DNA from: Tubiluchus corallicola
Lineage: Eukaryota; Priapulida; Priapulimorpha; Priapulimorphida; Tubiluchidae
Assembly: GCA_030141605.1 (NCBI GenBank)
Contig: JAQGDQ010000030.1
Location: forward strand, 775,171-839,170
Reading direction: 5' to 3'
DNA length: 64,000 nt
Shown: positions 51,801 through 64,000 of the stretch, piece after piece
How positions within the stretch are numbered: the stretch's first letter is position 1
How the letters are laid out: each line of letters starts with the position of its first letter
Position numbers and translations under genes: made by a program
Notes under the pieces: model-generated
Database searches by the model: none
Told to the model about the DNA's origin: nothing
Seen by the model: only the letters and a program-made list of their open reading frames with translations

Positions 51801-54800
51801 ACAGATATTTTGTTTTGTCAAAATGTGGGCGTTAAGCAAGGTTGGAGTTATAAAGTTTGTTCGACTGTACTAGTATAATTCACCATTTCAGCTTACAATG
51901 TCTAGAATGGATAAAATTGCCTGTAAAGTTAAATGCTTACTGTTAATTACAAAATACAACACAGTGACATTACCACGACATGTCTTCAAATCAAAATTCA
52001 GTAAACTAAATCAGTTATTATGTTACATGGAGCTGCCAGTAGAGTGTGTTTCTAACAAAGAATCCAGTGACACATGTATCTGTGAAAACAATTGTTGCAA
52101 TGTGTTGGTGCAAAACATAACCATCATTTTCAGCGACGTACTCCGTGTTTCTACTTTGTGAACAGTCGAAAAAGCTGAATTTTGCCTGCCAGGTATACCT
52201 CAGTTTCTTGAAATGGCTAAGTCTTCATACTTGCAGTATCATAGTACTTGTGAAAGATATTTGTGAAGACGAAATTGAACACTGGTATAAACAACTAAAC
52301 ACAAGATTAAATATTTGCACAAGAACTGAAACACTTTTATTGCACTAAATACACATGAGTAAAATGCACAAGTAGAATGATGATCACAACTGCTGCACAG
52401 CACTGTGTGTGTGACAGAGAGACAGTGTGTAACATGACTGCACTGCCTGAGACAGAGAGTGACTAGCAGTGAAATCTAGCCAGTTTATATATGTAGAGAA
52501 GTATGCAAGAACTGGGCTTCACATATCCCATTACAGAAAAATATTGGAACATACAATTGCATTAAGGGGTGAATTCAACTAGTAAATGTTTAAAGTAACT
52601 AATCAATAGATGGCAGCACCTAAATATACAGTTATAACTTTCACAGTACTATTGCAGTGTTAGAATGCTAACTTACAGTTCATCTAAATACTGCGTTGCT
52701 GGATATTTAACATAAATTATTTTGTAGTCAGCCAAATTTTCCTTTTTTCTCTATCCTGTACAAATAATAACTGTTGGTCTATGTTAATTTCTATTCCACC
52801 TTTCAAGTTTTCCGTCAAACTAGGCTTTCGGAGGACTTGCGGACACAATACGTTGTTGTAACTTTATTTAAATTATTTGCACTGTTGAAGTGTAATTGTA
52901 AATTTACATTATTTAGTACTGTAACATTGACTCTATTATGTGCTGTGTTATGCGGAATAAACGAATCTCCAATCTCCAATTGTGAAATAATCTAAACATA
53001 ATTGAAAAGTAAAAGGGTTCTTTAACCGTATGTGAGGCAATCTACAAAATGGAAATCAGATTGTTGCTTGTTAAGTAGCCATATCTAAAAATTACAAAAT
53101 CTAGAATTTAGTCTCAGACTTACTTGACATTGAATTGCCTCCTGTTCTCGGTGCTTCTCGGCTTTCACATCCCATAGTTCTTTCTTAGGGGCTACTACTC
53201 CACCATGAGGTCGCCGCGTGGTTGCGTAGTGAGAGGCGGGCACGGAAGAGGTGGGTCGGGAAGGCGAATAATGTTGTTGCTGATAACTGGGTTGGTAACT
53301 GGGTTGTGGTGAATAGCTATACTGTTGTTGGTAGGAGGGCGCTTGCGGCTGGTGGTAACTTTGCTGTGGACTGTGCTGTTAAAAATAATAGTCTTTCTTA
53401 GACTGTCACTTCAACTTATATTTAACATGTAGCAGATCTATACATGACACACGAATAGGTATGACAGTGGACCACTGTGGCTCACTTTACAAGCTTTATA
53501 TTCGCCAAGGAATTAATTCTGAATGTTTAAAGCTCTTGCTTGTTTGGTTTTGCTTGGAGTAAAAACAGATTTACCACAGGAATTTCCTGTATGGAATTAA
53601 ATAGGCAGTATCAGTTTTGGTTTCACGTTGAAAGACAAATTTAGTGCATTCTTTATTGCAACAACTTTTTCTTCTGACTGCTGTTAAAAGTGCACCAGCT
53701 TCTTTTAATTCATAATAATTTTCATACATGACAAGAGTAATTAGACACATAACTTATTGCACCTTTAAATGACAAACAACACATCTCGGTTTGCAATGCG
53801 CTGAGGTCTTACCGAGTGTTCTCTAGTTGTACCCACACATAGCACATTGCTAAATATTTTGTTAAAGGGAAAGAAAAAGCTATTCTAAAGTAAGTCCCGA
53901 AAAACTTCCCACAGAAAGTTATATTACTTTGCATTTAACTTATCTGTTTGAAAGACTGAACGACTTATGTAATTGGAAAAGAAAATTCTTAATAATTTAA
54001 ATATTCGTGCCACGTGCTATAACAGTACTGCATCGCCGTATCTGTGTGCACCACTCAATCATAAAAAAGAAAAACATTATCGATGTTATTGACGATATAA
54101 AGTAATTTTTACTTTTGCTTAGTGAAGATTGTACTACGAATGGCTCAGATTATTTTTTCAAACTTTACGCAATGTTATCTTAATTTATTCCAAAACGACT
54201 TACCCCCAAAATGGCTGCGCGTAACGGTCATCGCGAGAATTTAAATTTACAAGTTTTATACAGCGTTGTTGTTAGCGCAAGCCCTGCATGCAGTATGACA
54301 GCAGGTAAGTGATATAAAGTTTCAAGACTGATATTTCAAGCTTTATTTATGAAGAGTGTTTTCTTGTGCTTTAACCACATTGTCACGAATGTTTGGATCA
54401 AGACAAGTTGTGGAGCGGAGAACAATAACAGTTATGGACATAGTCATGCAGCTGTGATCTACGTGTTATAAACCCAGTACTTTATTTTTTACTACCCAAC
54501 CGCAAATTTTACCTGATAATTTGTTGAACCACCATAAGGTGAAGTGGGTTGTACAGGAGCTCCGTACTGGCCTGCTGCTCCAACCCTGTAAACCGTGAAT
54601 GTGAAAATCAAACGTTAATTTTCTATACAATGTTTAATAGTATGTCAAAGTATTATACTAACTGCTAGAGAGACGAATGAACAGTTTAATTCAATTTTTG
54701 TACAAAAATGTGCAAATGATTCAAATAATTAAAAAACGAAATTATTGGTTTGCATCTTAGCCCTACCTCATCAATTGAAAACATAACCCCTAAGAAATAT

Positions 54801-57800
54801 AAACAGTAATAATATAAACAATTATTCTGTTTTGCTTTGTGTGAACTTAACTTTTAAACATACGTTTAAAGTGCGTCAGTCTGAAGAAAACTGCATAGTG
54901 TATTAAATTAAATTTCATAATAAGTATCCGAATCTGAAAATGAAAATAGCACAGTTATTTCGCTGTCTTTAAAAGGTTCTAATTATGTACTTCTACATAT
55001 TTGGCAAGGTTATGACACAGATAGTTACGTAGTGGGCCTACATAACTTCGAAAATAAACAGAGAAAAAGAAAAATCTGCTGCTGCTTCATAAGCAGCATG
55101 GCATTGTTGGCACATACAAGTACAAATCAAGTGTGGTCTCTCGACAAAAAGTTGTAAGCGCATTCATCCAACGTGGCGATTGTTAAACCAGTGCTTGCAG
55201 CCAACGCACAACGCACACATGCGCTCTTAGTTTCACAAAGGCTAAAAGGCCCAAAATGGTTACCATTTGAGAAGGAACTATATTTATGTTGATTCTTACT
55301 AATAATTTCGTCGTTATTTTATTGGCCACGGAATTCAAAGTAGAGGAATCTTATGATACGACTGGATTACGAGCCACTGCCTATTCCTATAGTTCAAAAC
55401 ATCCAGTCCATATATTCGTGCGCCAATTGAACTTAGGGTATTATATGCTATCTGTCGAGGGATCACAGCATGCTTATTTTTCTTTCCTATAAATAACTAG
55501 CAGGAAGATACAGTCGCATACAGCTTTACACTTACAAACAATCTCAAACGAACCACTTTCAGCATTCCAGCTCTTTTATTCATCACGGTAGCTGCCGCAA
55601 AACATAAAACAGCACAGTAAATAGAGCTAAGCGTTAATTAAAACGGGTTGATACGATGTTTATTTGTGCGGAGAAGTTGGCAGAACGAGAAAAAGAAGCG
55701 CGAATTCTTCGCGTTTTTTGCTTAATAAAAACATCGAAAGTTTCGTCTGATACTTCGAGTTTTGCGTGCATATAGTGTACAATATAAATTTCAACAGGTC
55801 GCTTTCTTCCAAATTTCCTATGCAATAGCGTTTATGTAACGCATCTGATTACGATCTATTACTTCTTGTACATATTCGATACACCAAGTTGTTATTATAT
55901 AATAGGTCTAAACCTTTTTTGTGACTTCTGCTTCCTGTTCGATTTCTGTTTGGTGCAGAGAAGGTTCAGAAGACGGTATAACCCTTTAAGTATTTTGTGT
56001 ATCAATCTTTCGGATTTTTTCTTGTTGTAAGCATCATCTATAAATCTAGCGTGGGACAAAAACGCTAGGGACTTAGTGCCACTTGCCTTTAATGCGAAAA
56101 ACCAGCAAAAACCTTGTCAAAAACTCAGATGACCATAACTACTTTGAATAAATTGTTTTTAGGTGCATCTGTAATAAATATTTAGAATTTAGTCAAACTT
56201 AGGTGCATCTGAAATAAGTATTTAGAACTTAGTCAAACTTGTAGATGCCCGTATCTGTCAAAGAACTTCGTTTCTTACAGACACGTGAGATCCCTAAACG
56301 TAAAATGAAATACAAAACTAACATCAAGTTTGCTAAACAATGACACTTTCTTTTTATTTAATAATTATGATGTAGGACTGTAAACTGGATGAGCGATACT
56401 TGAAGCGAACTAGGTGCACCATTTATTTATGGTCCAAGGACCAGTTTGCGCCCATAAATACCTGGCTTGTACGCACCTTTTTACGCGAAGATTTAAATGG
56501 CTTCCAACTTTGCGGATAATAGCTTCTGCGTCATGGTGAGAAAGATTACGTCCCGTAATTCCCTGTATGGAGATGAGTTCATCCCCTCTGTGTAGTCCGC
56601 CTTCTGAAGGACTTCCAATAAACACCTTCACCAAACAATTACAACACAAAACACGTTATGCCATAATATTACAGCTGTACACTAGTATTTACTAAAAAAA
56701 TAATTATTTTTGTGGTATCACGACCAACAACCTGCTATAATTCAAATCATGGCTGCCCAATATTACGCCTAACACTGTTAGTAACATACAACCCTCCTGT
56801 CATGTTAGTTAATCAGCAGGCGAGGGTCGTTGACATCGGGAGACTTCGACGGAGCACATTTCAGTTTTTCATACTGAATGATGTTCAGTCCATCAAGTTC
56901 AGTCAGTGCCTAAGCTGGGTTTAAGTTACCGTGTAATACAGTGATCTTTGTCCCAAGCATCCTTTTCGTCATGTGTGATATTCGTAAATTGTCCTATATC
57001 AATAATAAGAACGGCATAATAATTATGTCAGAAGTCATCACCCTTTCCAAGACTGTCTGATTCTAACTGGTACATTCTAGATTTACTTGTCTGAAATATG
57101 TGTTAAAGATCAATAAATCTGTTTAGGCCAGTATTTTTTGGCGATGAAAATCTTTGGACTATAAGCTTCTTCGCCCATGTTCTACAGGAACCTAGCAGTA
57201 GTAGAGTAAGAAAAATTGTCCCGATAAAGTAATCATAAGCCACCAAAAATGACAGATCGGAGGGTGCTTGACATGTGTGAATGACTGTTGTTCAAGAACG
57301 ATACCACATAATGGCACATACCACTAGACACATGCAATAGTTCCTATTTTCTTCGAAGGAAATATCACCTTACTGAATATCCAAGAAAAGTTCAAAAACC
57401 TGAAAATCACAGACCCAGGTTTGCACAAACGTACCATTGACAACAAATCTATGAAATAGATTTTATGAATAGATGAGGAGTCTACAATCTCGCAAACGTA
57501 CTAAGGCTGCGTACAATATAGAGATTTTTAAAAAACGTTTGTTATTGAAATGAGTAGGATACTGATATCCACTTTTTATAAAACTCCATAGGACTTCACA
57601 TTGGAGTTTTCAAACTAAACGGGTACATCTTGAAACTTTGTCGTAACTATATGTTTGACATTTCGTCTCTTTCGAATACTATTGATCTAGCGTTATAGGC
57701 CTATTAGACTGGTGCATAACGCAATGAGACATCGGCATCAAATCTGTCTGTGTCGTCTGTAAAATTATTTTCGTGATTCTACTTGCAAATATTTGCTAGT

Positions 57801-60800
57801 GAACTTTGAACCTCTGAATTTCTACAATCCACTAATGTGCGGCATTGAAAATGGGTGTGATATGTAGGTCTCGCGGTCACATGGCTCTGTTTGTTGTTTA
57901 CACGAGAGGCGATCTGTTATGCCCCGAGTTGATCACTGTTTAAGCTTTCTAACGGTTATACCATTATCAACATTCCACTGGTACTCAAAAGCTAGTCCTA
58001 GGCGTTGGCCATGCAGACGAGCTTGGGCTAGCTAAAATTTGATTTCCGAAGGTGAGTTTGGAGGTGCGGTTGCTGTAGCTCGCATTTGCAAATCCTTTTT
58101 TGCAAGATCTCTGTTCGGCGCTAAATTTGAAGTGTTTCAATACTAACCAAGCGAAATGCTCAAGTTTATAAAGAAATAAACTCCTTTATGTGTATCTCGC
58201 TAGTCAGTAGTGTATTTTAACAGCAAGTGTCTATCAGGGTATCAGTTAACCTTCAATAACTTTGCTTTAGTATATAAAAAAGGCTTCACACTTAGTCTCT
58301 TCGTGGCCGAATTCATATCTTTTAGGTTATCCACTTATACACGGTGGAATTTGTTACCAGTGCATTAAATCTAATGAATGGTGATAATGTAGCTTCACTC
58401 TTTTAAGAATTAATATTTCTGTAAGGAAGGTACTGCCTAGTGCCTAGAAATTTAACTACTGAAATTCTAGTATTGGAAAACCATTAGTAGTTTACTCATA
58501 ATAATAAAAACAACAGTTTCTAGTTTTTCTCGTACTTCTTTTTTTAATTTTGCACAGTAACTGTTGTGTGTCCTGAAATAGAACTCATTAATGTTTAAAA
58601 AATGTGCTGAAAAGGCATTCTCAGTAAGTTTGCACACTAAAAATTCTGGTAAAATAAACTTTCCGCATAAAAATAAGAGCATAAGGTCACATGCTAAATT
58701 CCACAATAGAAAGGCGCAGTGTTCTAGAGAAACCGGTGTGTCTGTTTTGGCTTCAAACGTCATTATCATGTTACATCTATTAACGTCCGCACACGACAGG
58801 CAAACAAACAAACACCGTGTAGTTTCCTGCATCTAACTGCAAGTGGCGAGTCTAACTAAAAGATTTTTACAGGAAGTATCCCAAGACTCCCTAGTCGGAC
58901 ACTCTATTCGCGTGAATAGAAAATGGCTTCTGTGCTGGACTACAATTTGAGATCTGGTTTTGCAAAACTATGTAAATTAAAATCATCATGTAACATTTTT
59001 AATTACAAGCACACTATCCTTTGTAATAACTCACAAAAAATATTTTGGTCAAAAAATAAACTTATAAGATTATAAACTTATGCACTGATCTTCAAGAACC
59101 GCTTTGAGCGATCTTATGTATCTTATTAAGAACGTAGTCAATTGGCGCGTTAATGTTTTTGACAATACCAGACATGTGGTGAGGTTTTGACCTAGGCCCA
59201 AAAGCACACTGAAGGATAAAGTGTCAAAACACATTATTTATTGCTGATTCTTTTTCAAGAAGTTTATTAACACCTTTCCATTTTTGATGTTCTACATATC
59301 TCTATTGTTCTTAAATTTGGCCTCATTTTACATGCGTTGTTAAAGGATACTTAATTTCAGATACCTCATCATGCCTGTTACGTTGAAATAAACGCTATAG
59401 GGCCATTAAGTACTGTTTTTAATGGCATTAAATTTTAGTAAAACCAGCTCTACGATTTTGTTCCTTTCCAAGAAAAAGGATTTTATTTCCTAGGTAGTGC
59501 GAAGAATAAACAAACATGGTTTAAGATTTCGTAAGCACGCTTATTTCTGGTTGTGCAAGTTTCTTTTGTTACTATGTCTGCTTATGCCGCGAATTCCATG
59601 CAGTGTTCTGTACTTGTACAAAGCAACGAGTACCGTAATTTTTGCGCCTGGTATTGAAATATAAAATTTTATAGTCTACGGATAACTTACTGATTACCGA
59701 TTACTGACTACTGATTACCCGAATAGACACTGCTTATTTACTGTAGTTTAAAAGCATTTAGCTCTATATTACGCTCTAACAGACTGCATCTCTAGAATTA
59801 TAGTACACAGAAAAAGCACACTTAATGAACATAATTAGCATTACTTTTGCGTGCTTTGTTTGTGTTTTAGGCAAGCACAAATTTTCGTGTCATATGCCAA
59901 CTGTGGAGCCTCTTCTTCGCGACCAAGGGTTCCTCTTTTACACAGACCCTCCTACAACTATGAAAATTTTGGTCACTGACTTTTTTATTTTCATCAATTA
60001 CCTGTTAGGATAAATAATGAGCGAAGTGTTTAACAGTGACACAAAATATCTTCTATGACCTTCAAAACAGCTAAGGTTATTTACTATAGTCCCACTATAA
60101 GAGCGGTAGGTATAATGTTGAAGAGCATACGCTAATCTGCTCAATCCGTCGACTTATCAAAACAGATTCTTGTGATATTCAAGATCATATCATAAATACT
60201 TGGCTTCAAGAGAACATCTGCCGGATGGATACAGCAGGTTAAGTGCGCAACACTAGAAGCTGCGCACTGCATATGTACATTATATACAAGCAAACGCGAC
60301 GTACAGTATTATTATGTTGTTAGATGGCGCTACCACTTTGACGTCTGATCTGATCACTGTCATAACAACTAAGTTCTTGCAAGTATTTGTACGGCATGCA
60401 CTCCCCGTCAAAGAGATTTTCACTTGAAAGTGATTACTGATTACTCCTTTAGTCTTACTACATATTATTTATTTATTTATTTATTTTTTTATTTTATTTT
60501 ATTTTGTTTTATTTTATTTTATTTTATTTTATTTTATTTTATTTTATTTTACTTTACTTTATTTTATTTTATTTTATTTTATTTTATTTTATTTTATTTT
60601 ATTTTATTTCATTTCATTTCATTTCATTTCATTTCATTTCATTTCATTTCATTTCATTTCATTTTATTTCATTTCATTTTATTTTATTTTATTTTATTTT
60701 ATTGCGATTTATAAAACACAGTATTTTATAAAAGATGAGACTGGCAGCTGTTTCGCCTGCCTATATTGTGAAATGACAAATACGTGTACCATTAAATGCG

Positions 60801-63534
60801 CAAGTTTGCATTGGATAAAATTCATGTTATTGACATTAAATATACGATAAAAATCAATAAAATGTATACAAGGCGTAAATTTATCAAAATTGTAGAGATC
60901 ATTGAACCAAGGTAAAGATGTTTTATAAAAAATGTATTAAATTTGTAATATTTTAATAAACATGTTTCGCCTAATTTCATACTAAAAATTGATAGGCTGG
61001 AAGAATTCTTAATTATCATAACTGAGGTCATTCCTGATACAAAAGCATTTCTGTTTGAAAAAGCATATTAGTACAAGGTTAACTAAAAGAATAATAAAAA
61101 CGCTCCCACCACACAACCTCGCAAATGTGTGAGGGGAGCAAAAGTAAAGAAATAGTCGATATTTAAATCTGCCAATTTATTCAGTCTTGTACACGGTTTT
61201 AAATAAAAAATAATGCGCCTCATTTCAAGAGGCTGCAAACCAGTTTCAACTACAACTACTCTGTTCGTACAAGGGATGTGTCTTAATTGGGTGTCCCCCA
61301 AAGAGGGAAAAGTTCAAGTGTTACTATTGGTCCACAGGGGCTTTGGATACGGGCTTTATACACGCGCTATTTCAACACAAACATTTTGGACACGTAGGTT
61401 ATTTTTAGGCACAGACAGTTTTAACACTTATGTCATCTTGACACAAAGTAACTGAATAGTGACGAACAAAAGGGGAAGACTTAGATAGATAAGACATGTT
61501 ATACTACTACCAGATGACAACCCATTAAAATTAGCTTTCAAAGAAGCACTGAAGAAAGATAAAAAAACTGCAAGGATAGCTGTTAACTTATATTAATATC
61601 ATCCAAAAGAACTGCTCACCTATGTGTCCAAATAGCCTATGAGCCCAAAGTACCTTGTGTCCAACTGACCTATGTATCCAAATGTATCCAAAAATTATGT
61701 AGCTTTATTTCATGGCTACTTCATATATCGGGTGAATATCATATTAAGGGGAAATTTCTCAAGAATACACTTTTCCTTACAGAGTGCACTGGAGGGTCTG
61801 ACTCACTTCAAAATAAAAGTTTAGGAAAGAGTTTACAATCCCTACACAATTTAAATACCATAACCTAACCCCAACCCTAACTCTAATCCTAATTCGCTTC
61901 ACGGGAGTTGTAAACTTTAGTCAAAGTTTATCGTGGAACATATTTCAGGCTACCTGATAGGTTGGCTGATTACCGTCTTAAGCTAAATTTTCCCAACAGA
62001 TCACTCTTCCTCACAAAGTGTACTGAAGGCTCTGACACGCTTCAAATTATAAATTCAAATATCATTGAATACGCAAGAAGAATCATGCTGTTGACATGAA
62101 ATGGGTTACACGTGCAACGGATATTTTATTGACACTAGCCTCGCATGTCTTATGTATAACACAGAGCTAATTACGCTGATGTGATGATTCTTTAAATTTA
62201 ACAATAGTAAGAACGCGTTTCTTCGTTTTCTTGTACAATTTCACATCATTGATCGACATGTCGGCTACTCTAATTTACACGAATCGCAATAGCATTCTGA
62301 TTGCAGTGATCCGAAAATAAAATGGTTCCAAAAACCCTTAATAACAGCGGAACCCTAGAGGTACTTTTCATAAACAAAAGAGACTCCCCCTAAAAAGCAA
62401 CATATTAATTTCCTGATCAGACGTCGTGGTTAGACAGATAGATCATAAAGACAGCAATGTTACCGAAATATTATCTAGGAGATGGATGGAAGAATGTGTT
62501 TTGTGGCGCAAATGGAACAGAAATATGGACTGTGTAACGTCCGAAACAATGTCCAAACGTCCAAGGAGCAGATGAAATAAGATGGCAAACAAAAAAAAAC
62601 AAATAGACGAAACAGAAAAAACAAACCGAATATACTAAGCAGATGAAACATCAGAAGGACAAACTGAACCGAGTATAGCACACATGGAAAACGTGCGTTC
62701 CTAAATTCCTATCCAACCGCTAGTAATACTGTGCAACAAAACAACCTAAACTCAAATTTGTTAAACTGCAAAAAAAGGGCTGCAAAAACCTACCAAGTCA
62801 ATGGAACTGTAATGTTAGGATTAGGATTGTTAATTTCAGTGTAGACCATTGTTGGCAGGGTCTTTGTTTTATATCTGAGTGGCGTTGGGCAGATGTTTGG
62901 TAAAAACGTGTTCGTCGTATGAAGTTGTAACATTGTTTTTTGTGAAACTAAAGGGTGGCAGTCGTCTAGTCTTGTCGGTCAAGGGAAGTAACGTTACGAA
63001 ATAAACTATATAATATAATTTTTACTTCACAAAATTACGGCAAAAAACAAGAATACATACGTTTCCAAAATTCTACATTATGTAAAGATATTAAATACAT
63101 AAAATTGATACACAATTTTAAGATGATAGAGTGCCAAACCAATCTTTAATATTTTTAATAATGGCGAAATTGTCAATTGGGAAATTATTATTTTAAAAGT
63201 AATAATTAATATGTTTGGTTTCAGATATTAAACATAGTCCATTTCTCAACTCGCAAACGAGGGAGCACTCGATTTATTTTTCTGTTTATTTAAATAACAG
63301 CGGCAATTAATAGAATGGCAAATTTTAAAACTTTGAAAAACATTGTAATGAAATTAATTGCCACCTATAGCTTTAGTAAAAATCTCAGAGATGTTTTGGG
63401 ATGTCACCGGCACACCTTACCCTTTGTACAATTAATGGTTGATCAAAATCCGTTCCACCATGGAGTCTAAACCCCCACGCAGTGTCCAACCCATCTCTAT
63501 GTAGATCTACATCTTCTATTGTGAAACTGGCCAT
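45882..63534 (-). CDS. PDZ and ZASP-motif protein (ALP/Enigma type) without LIM domains, 9 exons
   Basis: Exons (minus strand): 63534-63421, 56625-56477, 54585-54513, 53375-53124, 51612-51484, 50311-50198, 49674-49523, 48483-48412, 46038-45882. Phases match; 403 aa. Residues about 1-87 are a PDZ domain: AWGFRLHGGTDFDQPLIVQR carries the GFRL carboxylate-binding loop, followed by GLHRGDELISIQG and NLSHHDAEAIIRK. In ALP/Enigma/ZASP proteins this PDZ binds alpha-actinin at Z-discs or stress fibres. A Gln/Tyr/Pro-rich linker follows (exons 3-4, YQQQYSYSPQPSY). Exon 7 encodes the ZM motif, IVHAQYNSPLGMYSAENVAD. The protein ends SKSVSELQNMFNN-stop with no LIM domain. LIM-less isoforms are known in this family by splicing; here no LIM exon is visible downstream. 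Intron 1 is 6.8 kb. A short ATG-led extension (MYLLCSVTQTETK) precedes the chosen start in frame. Confidence 0.95.
46703..46722. repeat. GA dinucleotide run
   Basis: About ten GA units, in the last intron of the PDZ-ZM gene. Confidence 0.9.
47898..48071. mobile_element. Pogo/Tigger-like MITE, copy 1
   Basis: Starts CAGTCAAACTCCATTATAGC and ends with the inverted form (TATAAAAAGGTTGACTG). Internal ATTAACGCACCTCGTTATAA recurs in the element at 51668-51873 in the opposite orientation. No ORF; intron 8 of the PDZ-ZM gene. Confidence 0.72.
49985..50031. repeat. C-rich tract, G-quadruplex-prone on the coding strand
   Basis: Blocks of 3-6 C separated by single T. On the minus (transcribed RNA) sense it reads as repeated GGGGGA blocks with more than four G-runs. 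It lies in intron 6 of the PDZ-ZM gene, about 310 bases before the ZM exon acceptor. Confidence 0.85.
51230..51372 (-). mobile_element. tRNA-derived SINE
   Basis: On the minus strand GTGCCTGAGTGGTTA (51365-51351) matches an RNA polymerase III A box, and GAGTTCGAGTC (51318-51308) matches a B box, about 33 bases apart. The body between reads like a decayed Ser/Leu-type tRNA. The 3' tail past the B box is non-tRNA. In intron 5 of the PDZ-ZM gene, same strand. It lacks a foldable complete cloverleaf, so a SINE or tRNA pseudogene is likelier than an active tRNA. Confidence 0.65.
51668..51873. mobile_element. Pogo/Tigger-like MITE, copy 2 (inverted)
   Basis: Reverse complement begins CAGTCGAACAAACTTTATAA and contains TTAACGCCCACATTTTG and TTAATGCACCTTGTTATAA, collinear with the element at 47898. 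The other end reads ACAATCAAACCTAGTTAA. It lies in intron 4 of the PDZ-ZM gene, next to exon 5. Confidence 0.72.
52740..52985 (+). mobile_element. Probable non-LTR retrotransposon 3' tail
   Basis: Ends ATGCGGAATAAACGAATCTC with a short CAATCTC repeat. An AATAAA-like signal plus short tandem tail is typical of LINE 3' ends. No coding part remains; intron of the PDZ-ZM gene. Confidence 0.45.
53866..54370. mobile_element. TTAA-flanked MITE, copy 2
   Basis: Flanked by TTAA (53862-53865 and 54371-54374). Left AGGGAAAGAAAA, right (reverse complement) AGCACAAGAAAA. Collinear with 33098-33718 but about 115 bp shorter. In intron 3 of the PDZ-ZM gene. Confidence 0.75.
56626..63420. other. First intron of the PDZ-ZM gene
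   Basis: 6.8 kb without a recognisable nested gene on either strand. Open frames of 60-120 codons here lack family motifs and splice-site support. It holds the pentanucleotide array at 60478-60703; the rest is unique-looking AT-rich sequence. Confidence 0.55.
60478..60703. repeat. TTTTA/TTTCA pentanucleotide array
   Basis: About 25 TTTTA units, then about 12 TTTCA units (60606-60665), then TTTTA again. It lies in intron 1 of the PDZ-ZM gene; on the transcript it reads UAAAA/UGAAA. The Phe-rich frames here are repeat artefacts. Confidence 0.97.
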
Positions 63535-63573
63535 TTTGGTTTCGGTCTGAGTCACTGAGCACAGTAAGTACAA

Positions 63574-64000
63574 GTTTTGTCCAATGATTCACAAAGAAAT
63601 GACCAGTGATTAGAGCTAACGTACATGTGGAGTAACCAGCTTGTTAGCATGCATAAGCTTGCCTTCTCTCAGATTTAATTATCACGCTTTAAAGACTAAA
63701 GCACACGTTCACAACACCTGTTCAAAGTGCCAACACACTTGACTATACTAGTTTTAACACTTTTCGACAACGGCCACGTAGACCACTGTTTTGTTACTAC
63801 GTCTCGTCACATTAATAAACTTCTGTACAGCAGTGCCAAAAAACCCTCATATGAAACCCAGGGAATGAATGTACCAAGACCTGCATCTGCGAAGAGCGTT
63901 AGCCTTGGCTTCATCAAACGAAAACATGCAGAAACATTTTAGCTTCAGACAGCTGTAATGCAGCAGACCCAGAAGTAATTGGACCTGGGGGTTGTGTGTA
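63574..64000. other. Upstream region of the PDZ-ZM gene
   Basis: Should include its promoter and 5' UTR. No TATA box, CpG cluster or further coding exon could be recognised. Confidence 0.4.

Noticed and set aside
58467-58832. 121-codon minus-strand frame in PDZ-ZM intron 1
   Set aside because: No motif, no splice partners, and an overlapping open frame of similar length on the other strand; judged to be chance.
60424-60731. Phe/Leu/Ile-rich membrane-like open frames
   Set aside because: Pure translation of the TTTTA/TTTCA array.

Overview
The window is AT-rich DNA from an animal nuclear genome. The genes are split by GT-AG introns of about 100 bp to 7 kb, and microsatellites, MITE-like elements and non-LTR retrotransposon ends lie between and inside them. 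Six gene models could be assembled exon by exon with matching splice phases. They include animal families: an SLC22-type transporter, a secreted pentraxin, a GPI-type Ly6 protein and a PDZ plus ZASP-motif muscle/cytoskeletal protein. An invertebrate metazoan is the best reading; I cannot name the phylum. No bacterial-type operon, CRISPR array or rRNA was seen.

Layout. 1-2.2 kb: a fragment and a frameshifted copy of an intronless membrane-bound O-acyltransferase (MBOAT) of the hedgehog-acyltransferase (HHAT) type. 5.3-12.5 kb (minus): a complete eight-exon SLC22-type transporter. 13.0-16.9 kb (minus): a decayed tandem duplicate of that transporter. 17-21.3 kb: gene-free, with a 155-bp direct repeat. 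21.4-25.2 kb (minus): a four-exon pentraxin with signal peptide. 26.8-29.0 kb: two non-LTR retrotransposon 3' ends and a degenerate tandem repeat. 29.3-30.9 kb (plus): an intact intronless HHAT-type MBOAT of 509 aa. 31.7-35.3 kb (minus): a three-exon Ly6/uPAR-type protein. Its exons 2 and 3 lie between two oppositely oriented arrays of one 25-bp satellite. 37.0-43.5 kb (plus): ribosomal protein L18a in five exons. A possible small minus-strand gene has an ATG that overlaps the L18a start codon. 45.9-63.5 kb (minus): a nine-exon PDZ + ZM protein of 403 aa without LIM domains. Its introns carry two copies of a pogo/Tigger-like MITE, a tRNA-derived SINE, a TTAA-flanked MITE, a G-rich tract and a long TTTTA/TTTCA pentanucleotide array.

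The genes do not form an obvious shared pathway. The clearest theme is local duplication and decay (three MBOAT copies, two SLC22 copies), together with short DNA transposons in introns. Exon coordinates were derived by hand from open frames, splice consensus and codon phase. They should be good to the base where the family is recognised. Transcription starts and UTR ends are not resolved.
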